Below are positions 46,717-58,206 of a stretch of 64,000 nt of DNA, piece after piece. The translations under genes and the position numbers were made by a program. A model generated the notes under the pieces. It was not told the DNA's origin. It made no database searches and worked only from the letters and a program-made list of their open reading frames with translations. Every line of letters begins with the position of its first letter. Position 1 is the first letter of the stretch. The stretch lies in assembly GCA_034670405.1 (NCBI GenBank), contig JAXDDX010000002.1, positions 6,663,501-6,727,500 on the forward strand. The letters are read 5' to 3'. The stretch is from Hoplostethus atlanticus (Eukaryota > Chordata > Actinopteri > Trachichthyiformes > Trachichthyidae).

Positions 46717-46950
46717 TGCAGAGGACAAACTCCCACAAAACCTTTTAGGAAAAAGACAATGGAGGGAAACCTTGGGAGGAGCTACTCAGAGAGCGCTTCC
46801 CCTACTAGAACGGTTAGCTCTGCAATAGGTGCTGAGGGTGGGCAAGCAAAATAGAACATAAAGTATACAGAATAAACACAATAAGGAGGCTTGGGTGAAA
46901 CATCCAGATCTGGTGTGGGGCGTCAACAGTGGGGCATCGTCGTAAGAGTG
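46717..46950 (-). repeat. LINE 3'-tail fragment
   Basis: The words ACTCCCACAAAACCTTTTAGG, GGAGCTACTCAGAGAG and ACATCCAGATCTGGTGTGGGG occur in the same order and orientation as in the 3' part of the LINE at 52828-54232. It is a 5'-truncated, diverged copy of the same family on the - strand. The 79-residue frame at 46615 runs across it and is not a gene. Confidence 0.75.
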
Positions 46951-48865
46951 GAGGCTTTTGCACAGTACTGTATATAGTATATGCATATAGTTCAGTTCAG
47001 ATATTGTTAGCACTTATTTTGTTTCTGCAGGCAACGGTGTCTACGCAGTTCTGAGTGTCCTTGGGCTTGAATGTAGCTTATCTCATCATCATATCATTAT
47101 CCTAGTTATTGCTCCATTTTGCCAACGGAACAGTGTATTCAATCAAATGTAATTAAAGTGTTTTAATGGGAAACTTGTTGCAGTTCCTAGTGATCCTCAT
47201 GCCGTACCACCAGCAGTTGTCTAAAGGAGATGAGGGATTTGCTGTGAATGTGTGTGTGCCTATGCATGCGTGTGTGCATAAGTGTGTGTGTGTGCATGCA
47301 TATGCGCGTGTGTGTGCTGCTGAGTGCAATACTGAGAACCAATGCATTTAGCAGTCCAACAGCCTTCTTGAACTGAACAGGCTCAAAAATTGTGTGTGCT
47401 GTAGGAAGTGAGTACTTTGAGGTTGAGTGAGGAAGTACTTTATTGCAAATGAGCTGTGTTGAGCCTGTCCTCTTGAATGTATGCCCTTTATAGCGTATTT
47501 GAAGGATAATGCTGTTATCTGGATGGTAAACATACTATCTCATTCATGATCGCAATGAAGAGGACATTTTAACTAGACGGGGAGGGAATCGCCGGGTCAA
47601 CGTGACGGATGCAGTGCCTTCTTCTTGATCAGTTATTGCCCCACACCATCTCACCGTACTCTTCTACCAATGTGTTATTTGTTGATAACATTCGTTGATA
47701 ATGTGATCTCATGAAATACAATCTTCAGAGTCAGATCACACAGAAGATCCCCAAAATCACGTGAAAGTGTAACTGTGACCTTTGATTTTACACTTGTAAC
47801 TAAAGGGTAATTCATGGACTGATGGCCAAAGAGTGCAGATATTCTTTGAGAAGAGTGTTTGAAGAGTGTTCTTTTATTGAATTATGTCTAGCCTGGTCAT
47901 GCAACAATAATCTGTTCAACTTTCTGCTGCGTGGGTAAATTGACATTGGAAAGGCAATTTTTTTTTTTTAAGTCATCTATTGGTATTCCACTGTTGTGAA
48001 AATACAAAACCTCCTAGTTGATATTTTTTACCACCTGCATGATGGTGTTTTCCACATCAATAATACAAAAGACACACAAGGAATTGAATATGTATCACAT
48101 GTATCAGAAATGCAACGCATCTGTGAGTACAAGCATGACACAAGAAACAGATCATTTGTTTGCTAAATTCTTTCATAGGAAATCAGTCTGACTTGGAAAA
48201 TCATGATTTCATCAAGATTTCTTCATCATCTTTTTTTCTTAAATGTTTTATCATGGTGAGAAGTTCATTAAAAACTGTCAAATAGAAAAATATAATATAT
48301 ATAATATAATAAAATATAATAGCAAATATATTGACCGTTTTCCCAACAGCTTCATATAATGAACACATATCCTCACAGGGAGTCCGACTTTACTTTACTA
48401 GTAAACAAACTATGCAGCTATGCAGAAAAAATGATATAAGCTTTTTTATTTACATTTTGAGATGGCAGACATCATACCAAGTTAGCATAAAAGCCCAAAG
48501 AGCCATTGGGGTGCAGCGTTCACTTCAGAGAGTCTTTCAAACCAACCGCCCTCTCATCTCCGCCAATGAATGCTCCATAACATTAAAATTTCATGCCAAA
48601 ATACGGGAATTGACTCAATAGTTTTATCAAGAGTAAAAATTGTGACTTGAAATGAAGGATGGAGAGGAGGACATAAAGAGAGAATGAAATAATTATTGAT
48701 CTCATCAAATTTAATGTTATATGTTATAAACATATCGCATGAAATATTCTGTGCTGAAATTGAGTTCAGAGAAAGAAAGTGCAGCTATGTGAGCAGGAAG
48801 CATTATACTCACACTCCTCTTGGACAGGAAATATAAAGCTGATTGTTGGTTAATAGTTTTAACAG

Positions 48866-48890
48866 CAGGTAAATAATAATAATAATAATA
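48866..48890. repeat. (AAT)n microsatellite
   Basis: Short AAT/ATA trinucleotide run. Confidence 0.85.
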
Positions 48891-49296
48891 CTCATATTAC
48901 AAGGGTGATAAGTGTGATTTAGATACCGTGTAACATGCTTTGTACGTTTTGTACATTTTCTATGTCAGAGGATGACTACAAGCCTGACAGTAACCTCTTA
49001 TCTTCAGTAAAGTGTTATTTTGTGAGTATAGTGGGAGATAGGATACATCGAGACGAAGTTCAACTTCTTCTACCCTTTTCTGTACATTATTTTCTCTTCT
49101 ATTATGTCACAATTTTGCTGAATCTCTCAGTAAACTTCTCTCGGCTACTATATTTATTGTTTTGCCCCAGCTGCGATTATGGATGAACTTGAAGAAGAGT
49201 TTGACTTTTTGGTTGTTGAGAGTGGAATGAGTAATTTTATCACTTTCTGCTGTTTAAGCTGCAGAAAGAGGTGAAAATGAGAAGAGAGCGAGTGAA

Positions 49297-49298
<2 letters not shown>

Positions 49299-49331
<33 letters not shown>
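49299..49331. repeat. (AG)n tract
   Basis: An AG run with one GCGA interruption. The - strand Ser/Leu repeat frames here are artefacts. Confidence 0.9.
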
Positions 49332-49776
49332 AGGCTGGGCTGAATAAAGAGCAATCGGGTCCAACTGCAGCCGAACACTGGGAAAAGAAGTCAGTAAAGC
49401 TTGAGAGACAGGAGAGGATGAAGAAGGGTATATGGGACAGGATGTGACTGGGAAGCGGAAATAGCTTTGATGTCTGAAATCTAAATCTGGTCAATCAGCA
49501 ATCAGAGCGCTCTGAAAGACTAATGAGGGGTTTCAACACTTCAGCACCGCTGCTGCTGATGCAGATGTGATATGACAGTTAAATCAACTACAGGATGAAC
49601 ATTCACTGGGTCTCTGTGGTGCTCTTAGCGAATGAGCTGCATGTGATTTTAAGGGTGAAAATATTGTATTCCTACCAGTACGATACCACGATCAGGTTGC
49701 AGTCAAACAAAATAGACTGCTCAACTGTTCACATTTATTTTTCATATTCTTAAATACCCAGTTTTTTTTTTATTGT

Positions 49777-49821
49777 AAAAAATCCATTACTAAATCTGTC
49801 TGATTTAGTAATGGATTTTTT
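49777..49821. repeat. Perfect hairpin: 20-bp stem, 5-base loop
   Basis: AAAAAATCCATTACTAAATC (49777-49796), loop TGTCT, then the exact reverse complement (49802-49821). No other copy was noticed in the window. The stem is too short for a typical animal pre-miRNA. It is more likely a palindromic mobile-element relic or a replication-slippage product. Confidence 0.92.
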
Positions 49822-51748
49822 TGATGCAATTCCTCATTTAAAAATACAGACTTATTTCAATATTTCTTCTCATTTTTCACAATTTGTTGTGATATAAAAA
49901 TGACTTGCACATTATTTATTCATGAAGTTATTGAATGCAAAGGGAGCCTCATTAAACTATTTTTACCACTGTGCCATAAACATGCCAGATGAACCCATCA
50001 GTAACTAGCCTGCTAGCTAATAGCATGCCCTTGTGTGCAATGTGATCACACACTGGCATCTGTTTGCATGTATAGCTGTGTTTGTATGCAAGAGAGAGAG
50101 GGACAGAAAGTGTCAAGAAAGAAAGAAAGGGTGATTTAGCAAAAGAAAAAGAGGCAACACTTTTCTCTTTCCTCCACAGTAAGCACTCAGAGGAGATGGC
50201 GGTCATACCAGTTCATTTTAATAAGAGCCTGTTGGGGCAGAGCGAGTTACTCTGCATTGTCTGAGCTTGAAAACATTGTACGGTAGCTGCGTGTGCCATG
50301 ACTCCCATCTGAGGGCTGCCTCAACAACCCAACCTAATAACACGGACGGTTAAAACCCACTACTGCTCTCCAAATGGCAGCATCTGTCCCCGGCAGCTGT
50401 CCCCACTCGTGTTCTCATCTGCTGAGGTCAGGCCACCTACCACGGCCCCTCATGGTCGGCCCGGGGCCCTTGCATCACCGGGAATGATGCTGCCAGTTAC
50501 TCAGCCACCAGGACGGATGAATTGTCTTGGCTGCATCCAGCATCCCGTCATCGCTCAGCCTGTTTGATCTATGTGCCCCATGTGTAACACTACGAGTGCA
50601 GCCAGCTCTGCTCAGCAACAGGCCCTGGTTTACACATAGGCAGTTAAACTCTTACAGGGGTCAAACAGATGGGAACAACCAATGGGAACGACAGATAAAG
50701 GAGATTTATCAGATTTTAACCACCGCTAATTATAACAAAGCTGATTCGTGAAATGAGATAGATTATCCTTCCCGCATGCATGCACACACACACACACTTT
50801 CACTTTCCCATGTCAAATTTGGGATATGTCTCCTAGTACTGAAACAGATCATTGCCAAAGTGGTTGTGCAGTTATTTCATCTTTGCCAACTTGCAACTTG
50901 TTAAATGGAGTTAGAGCTAAAACAATTTAATAGTGGTCCACTTGTGGATAATTTAACACCACTCAACTGAAAAATCCACTTGTAATATTCTTGTGTTCAA
51001 CTCACTCACAAGGTTAAATTTGTGATGTCATCAAGTTGTGTATCCCAGGCCTATTCTACAGGTCATCGATGTATACAGTACAGTACATTTAATTGAATCC
51101 TGAAATCCGGTGGCATACCACTAGATTGCAGTGTCTGGCTGTTATGAAGGTGTCATTTTTAGTTTGACTGTGCTACACTTTAAAGTCTCTTGTACCTTAG
51201 TTAGCAATATTTTCATGTTTTCAACTGCTTCCAAAGTTTCATTCAAAGTTTCATTCAGTTGTAATTTCATTTATTTTACAGAAGACGGGACAAAATAATA
51301 ACATTTCATATTCACTTCATGTTCACTTTGATGGAAGGAACAATGAAACCGGTGCCGGTGGACTTGCTAAATGTTGATCGTTGAGACAAGTTTGATGCTG
51401 TTAGATTGCTCATTTTTATTATTCATACTTTATTTATCTATTTGTGTTGTGTCTTATCCAAGTCCACATTGCCTTCTGTGTTTTGATTCCTCTGTGAAAC
51501 ACTGTGGCTCAGGTATTGAAATAGAGTTTGTTTTCCATGGAATGTTCCCATATGTTGTGGAATGGGAATCTGAGAGGAATGAAATAGCAATGTACCTCTA
51601 TTATGAATCACCATGTATAAAATTACTCAGAGGAAATAGCAGCTTGGACCTATCAGGCTGCAGTTCCATTTACAATGTTGAGATGAAAATGTAAATGTAA
51701 ATGAAAAACATTAATATGGTGGCCTACTTAATATGCATCTGATATGGG

Positions 51749-51822
51749 GTGTGTGTGTGTGTGTGCGTGTGCGTGTGCGTGCGCGTGCGCGTGCGTGTGG
51801 TGTGTGTGTGTGTGTGTGTGTG
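51749..51822. repeat. (TG)n/(CG)n compound microsatellite
   Basis: About 74 bp of TG with internal TGCG and CGCG units, alternating purine-pyrimidine throughout. The ORF on the - strand is poly Thr-His/Arg-Thr only. Confidence 0.93.
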
Positions 51823-52827
51823 TTCACACAAGCACAGATGCATGCATGCGTTCAAATGTGTGAGCATGTGTCTGCAATGTGATGTGAAAGGGTTGTGAAT
51901 CATCAAAGCTAGTGATCATGAAACCTAATTTACTTTTTTAATGGGATATTTGTAGGAGGCGACCATTTATACAAACACATCCCAGTATTACACAGATGAA
52001 ATGTAATTGGGTAATTGTCAAAACGCCATGCAGTCTGTTACAACCACATATATCCCATTATTGAGATAGCTGATTTAAGAGCGCTAGCAGCATGTGGTGG
52101 TTCCTGGGCACACACTAGCTCTATCTTCCTCACACGCCTACATTATGGGCTGTCTGGGTGGTCTGATATGAGACCACAAATTAATGACGTTTTAATTAGA
52201 GAGCCGTTCTGATTCTCTGTGCCATTGTTTTAAAACAAGGACAGGAAACCAACCTTTGGGCGCTTACAGTGCCTCTCTGTATCTTTGCAGCCCCCTTCTG
52301 TCCTACAAAAGACAATAATGACGCGTACAATTGTGTTATTGATATCTGAGACATTTTCTATTGATATCTGCTGAAAAATACATCTCGCAGAGAACAAGGG
52401 TGACAGCAGAATAATTAGTTGCAAGTTAGTAAATCAATATTCATTCTGTATGTGACAAATATACAACCACCTCACAGACGCTATTCTGTGATCTATCATA
52501 TTCTTCTTTTCAATTAGTTTCAAAGCTCACGCTCTGCCTGCTCACGCCATCAGACTCTTCTTTCATGAATTCACACAATTTGGCTCGGTGTAAAAGATAA
52601 AGACTGAAGAATGAAGAAGTTGTCCGGCCTCTCCTACAGTGAATTGAAAGGCAACAATATTTTTTGTGTATTATTATAAACCTTCGATTGGCCCTATGTT
52701 CCAACCTCGCTTCTGCCGTTTGTATCGACTGTGCCAGCACAAATGGACTCTTTGGCCAGTGTATTGGTATGCTAAGTGGTTACTCGTTGTTTTTCATCTC
52801 TTCATTTCTCTGTTGTCTAGCAGCAAC

Positions 52828-54232
52828 AAATCAAATCAAATCACATTTATTTGTATAGCCCTTAATCACCGTTACAGTCTCTAAGGGCTTCACAGTGCCC
52901 AACGTGTGAAACAATTAAAGGTTAGTACACGACATCCCCCAGCCTTGGACCCTCAACAGAGGACAAGGAAAAACTCCCACAAAACCTTTTAGGGAAAAAT
53001 TGGAAGAAACCTCGGGAGGGGCTACTCAGAGAGGGATCTCCCTACCAGGACGGTTGGGCGTGCAATAGATGCCGAGTTTAGGGCAAGCAGCGTATACACA
53101 ATGCATAAAAGTTTATTTGGGTGGGACATCCAGATCTGATGTGGGGCATCACAGCAAACAGCAGCTCAGTCAGCGTCATCATAGGACTAGCGGAACCACG
53201 CAGGTGCCAACACTGCCCAGATAGGAGAACGCAAACGCCCGCTCAGTCAGCATCATCCTAGGAGTGGGGGACTACGCAGACGCCAACTCTGCCGAGCTGC
53301 AGCCAGGAAACAGATAGGAGACTTTGCGAGTGGTAACATATAGATAGAGAATAGTAGTGGTCCTAGGACAGAGCCTTGTGGCACACCAAAGTCCATATTG
53401 CAACACTCTGAGGTCATGTTGTTGTGAAAGACGCGGTGTGATCTATCGATTAGATAGGACCTAAACCAAGAAAGTGCTGATCCCCGGATACCAATCTAAT
53501 TTTCAAGACGGTTCAAGAGTATCGTATGATCAATTGTGTCGAAGGCTGCACTCAGGTCAAGCAGCAATAGTGCTAAGGTTGAGTTGGAGTCAATAGCTAA
53601 CAGGAGATCATTGACCACTCTTGTGAGTGCAGTTTTGGTGGAGTGGAAAGATCTAAAGCCAGATTGAAAGGGATCAAATAGGTTGTTTTTTGACAAAAAA
53701 TCCGTAAGTTGACTGGCTACCGTTCGTTCAAGTATTTTTGAGAGGAACGGCAGATTTGAGATTGGTCTATAGTTCTGAAGTACTTTGCGATCAAGGCTTT
53801 GTTTTTTTCAATAATGGCTTGATCACGGCCATTTTAAAGGCGGAGGGCACAGTGCCAGTGGAGAGCGACCGATTGATCATATAGAGAATGGGGGGTCCTA
53901 GGATAGGGAAAAGTTCTTTAAGCAGTTTAGCAGGCAGAGGGTCTAGCATGCAGGTCATGGGTTTAGACGACAGAATTAACTTGGTGAGAGAGTCTAAGGA
54001 AACTAAATTAAACTGTGAGAAAAGACAGTCAGCCCGGGAAACATCAAGTGAACTATTCAGGGGTGAGACGGCACCACCAGTGGAGAGTATACTGGTGATC
54101 ACATCTCTAATCAGCGTGATTAGAGCAACACTGGGTGGAGTGAGACGCTTTTGTGCTTTTTGTTCTTTAAAAGTGAAGCCAAGTTGGCTGAATTGCAAGA
54201 TAGCACTGAATTTCCTTTCAGCCAAAGCATAA
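52828..54232 (-). mobile_element. LINE (L2-like) retrotransposon, internally deleted
   Basis: The element lies on the - strand with its 5' side at about 54232 and its 3' end at 52828. The 3' end (52828-53160) has a GAGTTTTTCCTTGTCC-type tail ending TGATTTGATTTGATTTG, the usual fish LINE terminus. The coding part (53330-54225) is described separately. Between them, about 53160-53330 holds two imperfect units of roughly 80 bp (CTCAGTCAGC-TCATC..AGGA..ACGCAG-.GCCAAC). The RT palm from YADD onwards is missing, so the copy is an internal deletion derivative. A fragment of the same family is at 46717-46950. Confidence 0.85.
53330..54225 (-). pseudogene. LINE reverse transcriptase, broken
   Basis: From 54225 downwards about 144 codons contain DPLPAKLLKELFPILG and AVIKPLLKK, the region before the RT palm. 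Near 53803 a frameshift interrupts the frame. The next frame reads NYRPISNLPFLSKILERTVA, then LFDPFQSGFRSFHSTKTALT, LLDLSAAFDTIDHTILLNRL (the first palm Asp, D-x-SAAFDT), a TAG stop at 53496-53498, then ALSWFRSYL and [18 protein letters not shown]. The sequence then ends, lacking YADD. So the first catalytic Asp and the GVPQGS motif are kept but the essential Asp pair is gone, and the gene is inactive. Confidence 0.9.
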
Positions 54233-56925
54233 ACAAGTTTATTCTTATTGCACTATGGTCTCACTGGTGGGCATATTCACTAAGTGTTTCTTAATTGTAG
54301 AATTATTCTCATTTTCTGTATGTGAGCTAATATTTACAAACTTGAGTATTGCATTTGGCTAATGGCTTTGTAATGAAAGTAAAAGCGTGTCTTTAGTGGC
54401 AATGCATCAATTTCAAACCAAATCAAATTCTGGTGCAGATAAGATTCATGGCTCACACAACAAATTGTTCTCTTGCTTTTTTCCACTTCATCAAAAATTA
54501 GTGTGCTTTCAGAATGATGGCATTTGAGTTTAATAAAGGAAGAAGTGTCTCTTGGCTTTCCTTCACTAAGATTTAGAATTCAGTAAACCCTTCAATGAGT
54601 ACCTTCAAATAACATTTCTTTACTCATTTTATTATAGCAAGAAGTTGCAACTAGTAGGATTTTCCTATTACTCCTATTTACGAGGAATCAGATGGAGAAA
54701 CAGTATCAACTGTTTTCCCTGTATTATCAAAACCAGCCTACACTGAACGCTTCTAGCTCATCCTCTCCTCTACAGTGTCATGGAGGGGAAGACAGCATGT
54801 AGTGATTTTCCTGCATGTAACCAGAGAGGGCAACACTGCCAGCAAAGTCGAGATTTCATTAGGACACGAAAAAGAAGATGAGGTAAAAAACCCATTTGCA
54901 TGAAAATAATATTAGTGAAATAGCAATGAGATGGTGCAGGGCCATGCCGAAGTGTCATCCTCCTGAGACAGGACCATATCTTTAATTGAAAAGAGAAAGG
55001 GGGATAAAACTAGATAGATAAGCTGCGCAAGCGCTTTCATATTTTTTCACTCATGTTCTCATATTGTTTTCCACTCTTGCTGTTGTTTTTCCCTCCACGC
55101 ACTCCTTCATTACTTATTTATCGCTTGTTTTTTGGCATACACTGTTCTGGGATTACTGGACTATGAATGGACTGACTATGAGCTGCTATGCAACTATTTG
55201 ACCAAATTTCTATAGCTTCAGCATGTGAATCATGTCTGTTAGCATAGAGAATGGATATATCTGTCTGTGCATGGCCCCAGGAGGAAATGATGTATTAATT
55301 AGGTTTGTGTGGATGGCAGGATAAGATGGATGCCAGATGATGGACAAGTTAGAGGCAAACTTCCTTTGAAAATTGTGCGAAGGTGATGATGTTTGTGTGC
55401 AAACACTCTTGGGGAATTTCAAAGGCACACCATGCTCGAGGGTATGCAGGTGTGTGATTAAGAATAAGATTAAATCTGTGTTTTGAAATGACTGAAATGA
55501 CTGATCTGTATGTGAATGTGTGTCTGTCACTGTCAGTCTGTTTCTATATGGATGCAAGATCAAATGTCTGCATGTGTGCACTTGAAGAGCACAATGAGCA
55601 TTTCATTACACTCGTAACATGAATAAAGCGCCATTCCAGACGCAGAATCGTTGTCTCCGAGTCACCGACGCAGAGGGAACAGAGGGAACATATCATTCAT
55701 CATGCAAAATGAGAGAAGGGTAATGCTGTCCTAACGAGCTAGCAGTGGTCTGCAGTGGTATCGCGCTGGGCCACATGGTCCTGTAATGCCATAATGAGGA
55801 GCAATGGCCGAGGCATGAAGAGAAGCCAAGCGGCAGGGTGAAGGCCACTAATTCCCCTTGCCTGGAACAGGAGATAAGAGACAGATTAAGATTAACAACG
55901 TCCAGCCTGTTGAAAGACTAATTATTAGGCACTCTGTGCAGTCGCTAACTTCTGTAGGTGGCCGCTCACAAAGGTAGTCTTGAGCACGTCCACTTGTGTG
56001 TATGCATGCGTGCAAGTGTGCATGTGTGTATGCCAATGCAGTAGTTCTGTCGGCCTGAGCAGGAGTAGTGTTCAGTATGCATACCATTTCCTCTTGTTCT
56101 CCCTCTCTTTTTTCTCCTCCTCTACTTCACTCAGTCTTCTGAGTCTTAGCTAAGCCTCTCTATAGGTTTCGCATGTCAACTATTTCCACCCCGTCTGGCT
56201 TCACATAGTAACTCAACTCATCTTGTCCTCTATCAGAGGCAGTGTACTGCTTTTTAACTGACAGCTCAGTGCATCGTCTGTTCATTATCTGTCATTATCT
56301 GAAGAATTTTAGTTTGGTATTTGGCTTGTTTTTGGTGTCTTTTCATTGCTAACTTTTTTTCCTTTTTACTTTGAAACAAAAAAGAAATTGGTGAGCTGAA
56401 TGTGACATTTTCCTGAAGAAACACCCAGAGACCTTACCTTTAAAAGTGAAAAGAAGAAAAAAACATTTAAAAGGTAAGAGAGAAAACGAATGACATTATC
56501 ACCCTGATTTTCATAAAATTAATTCAATACACTGAGGAGTGAGTGCGAGATCCTTTTGCCAATTAATCTACATCATTAATCTTCTACAGCTAATTAGAGA
56601 CATCATCAACACCATGTACCAACCCAGGATAGTTAACACTCTACCAACAATATCAATCAAGAAAGCAAAGGAGGACAAACGTGAACCTGCAAGGAGTGCT
56701 CTGTGGGACTCTGGGAGACGTAAGCAGCTGACTACTGGATATACTGCTGCTGACATCAGGTTTGTAATTTTTGATCACTGAAGCGATTTTACTGTAGCGC
56801 TCGTTGCCTGGCCCAGAACAGAACAACAGATGGCGAGACCTGAGACTTTCCTTTTAAAGCTGTTCTCTGCCGGTGGGCACTAAAGTGCAGCTTCAGACTG
56901 CCTTCTGAGCCTAAGGGAAGAGAAA

Positions 56926-56946
56926 AGAAGAAGAAGAAGAAGAAGA
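56926..56946. repeat. (AAG)n microsatellite
   Basis: Seven AAG/GAA units. Confidence 0.88.
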
Positions 56947-58122
56947 CAATGTCGGTTCTGGTGGGGCTGGGTTGTTGGCTGTGTGTACATGTTCAAAAGC
57001 TCACAAGAGTGTGTGTCCTATATGTACATGTGCATTCTCTTATGTTTACGTGTTTGAAGCAGTGCACAGTACATATTAGTCTAAATAAGAGCATTAATGA
57101 GTGCTGCGCAGGCGAGTACAGTGTGCCTCTGTGTGACTGTATGTGTAACCATGAATATGTTAGTGTTCTTTTTATATCCTGCCTCCCCTACCTCTCCCAT
57201 GCATTATGCATATCTGTCACCTGTGCTCTGTCTGAGCGAGTAACTCTCTCTGTATCAAAGAAGTTTCTGACCTGTAGAGGACTTCTTTTCAAAACTGGTG
57301 GCATAGACACACAAGTACACAAGCATACACTCATGGATGCCCTGCAGACACTGTAATGTGACGACTCCAATCCAAGTCAGGGTTTTTTTTAAAGGTATTT
57401 TTCCTTATTTTTACAATTTCTTCAATATTTCATATTTATTTCAATTTCTGTTTATTTTCAGTATGCTTCCAGGCTGCCTATGCTACTTTTCTTTCTTTCT
57501 TTTTTTTCAGTTTCAAACTTCCTTGAATTTCAACAGTCATGCCTAGACTGAGTAATCTGTTGGTTGTGTCCTTTTTGTGTTTACAGAGAACTGATTCTGA
57601 ATCGGCAAATTATGTATCAGGTAGTGATAATGTAGTTAATTTGGAGCCATTCATTACTAGAGGACTGTGGACATTGCACTGTGCACTATGCACTTCTGTG
57701 CCCACTGTACCTGTATCATCTGAGACCTGAAACAAACTTGGACATCAATAAGGCGTGGTGAGTTTCATTCTGCTTAGTGCCCCAAAGGAATCCAACACCA
57801 AAGTGCTGTCATTTTACTCAGCTAGTTTAAGTTAACTTTAATGTATTGAATGTGGCTGTTTTCCATCCCCTTATGCTCTCAATTTTACATTGGAAAAAGA
57901 CGTTTTGTGACTATTAATAACTTTGATTGCTTTTTAATTACCAATTGATCCATGCACCTTCTTTTTGGTGTGAGAGTTGCTAAACTGTTGTGACTTGGTG
58001 ACCTAAATCTAGTTGCTGCTCACATGCCTATATCACATTATAGGGAAAGAAACTCAACATTGCATATTCTGTTTTATCATAAAGGTTTAGCTGGAAATAC
58101 AGCAGTAAACATCAGTAATATG

Positions 58123-58206
58123 ATGCTCATTTATTGTAGATGCACAATATTCTCAATATTTCTACTCACAATATTTATTGTAGATGCACAATATGCTCAT
58201 TTATTG
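58123..58206. repeat. Short interleaved duplication
   Basis: TTTATTGTAGATGCACAATAT occurs at 58130-58150 and again near 58174-58194. ATGCTCATTTATTG flanks it at 58123 and again at 58193, giving a mosaic of two nested direct repeats. Confidence 0.75.

Larger units (their letters stand above)
46467..52827. other. Intergenic, no recognised gene
   Basis: Contains a LINE-tail fragment (46717-46950), microsatellites near 47247, 48866, 49299 and 51749, a perfect hairpin (49777-49821) and a GC-richer island (50280-50640) discussed in the findings. All open frames here are short and many are repeat translations. No protein family was recognised. Confidence 0.7.

Noticed and set aside
47247..47320. 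His/Thr/Cys-rich small proteins on both strands, and similar ones at other CA/TG runs
   Set aside because: They are direct translations of TG/CA microsatellites.
49154..49494. Ser/Leu-rich small proteins on the - strand
   Set aside because: They are translations of the (AG)n tract and its pyrimidine-rich complement.
49777..49821. microRNA precursor
   Set aside because: The stem is only 20 bp with perfect pairing and a 5-base loop. Typical animal precursors have about 30 or more paired bases with mismatches and larger loops.
56949..57356. 135-codon Cys-rich open frame
   Set aside because: The Cys and Val content comes from TGTGT-rich sequence. There is no signal-peptide-plus-domain pattern and no exon borders.
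57539..57730. Possible short exon with acceptor-like TTACAG inside and donor-like GTGAGT near 57760
   Set aside because: The splice-like words are common by chance. The encoded residues match no family, and no partner exon was found.
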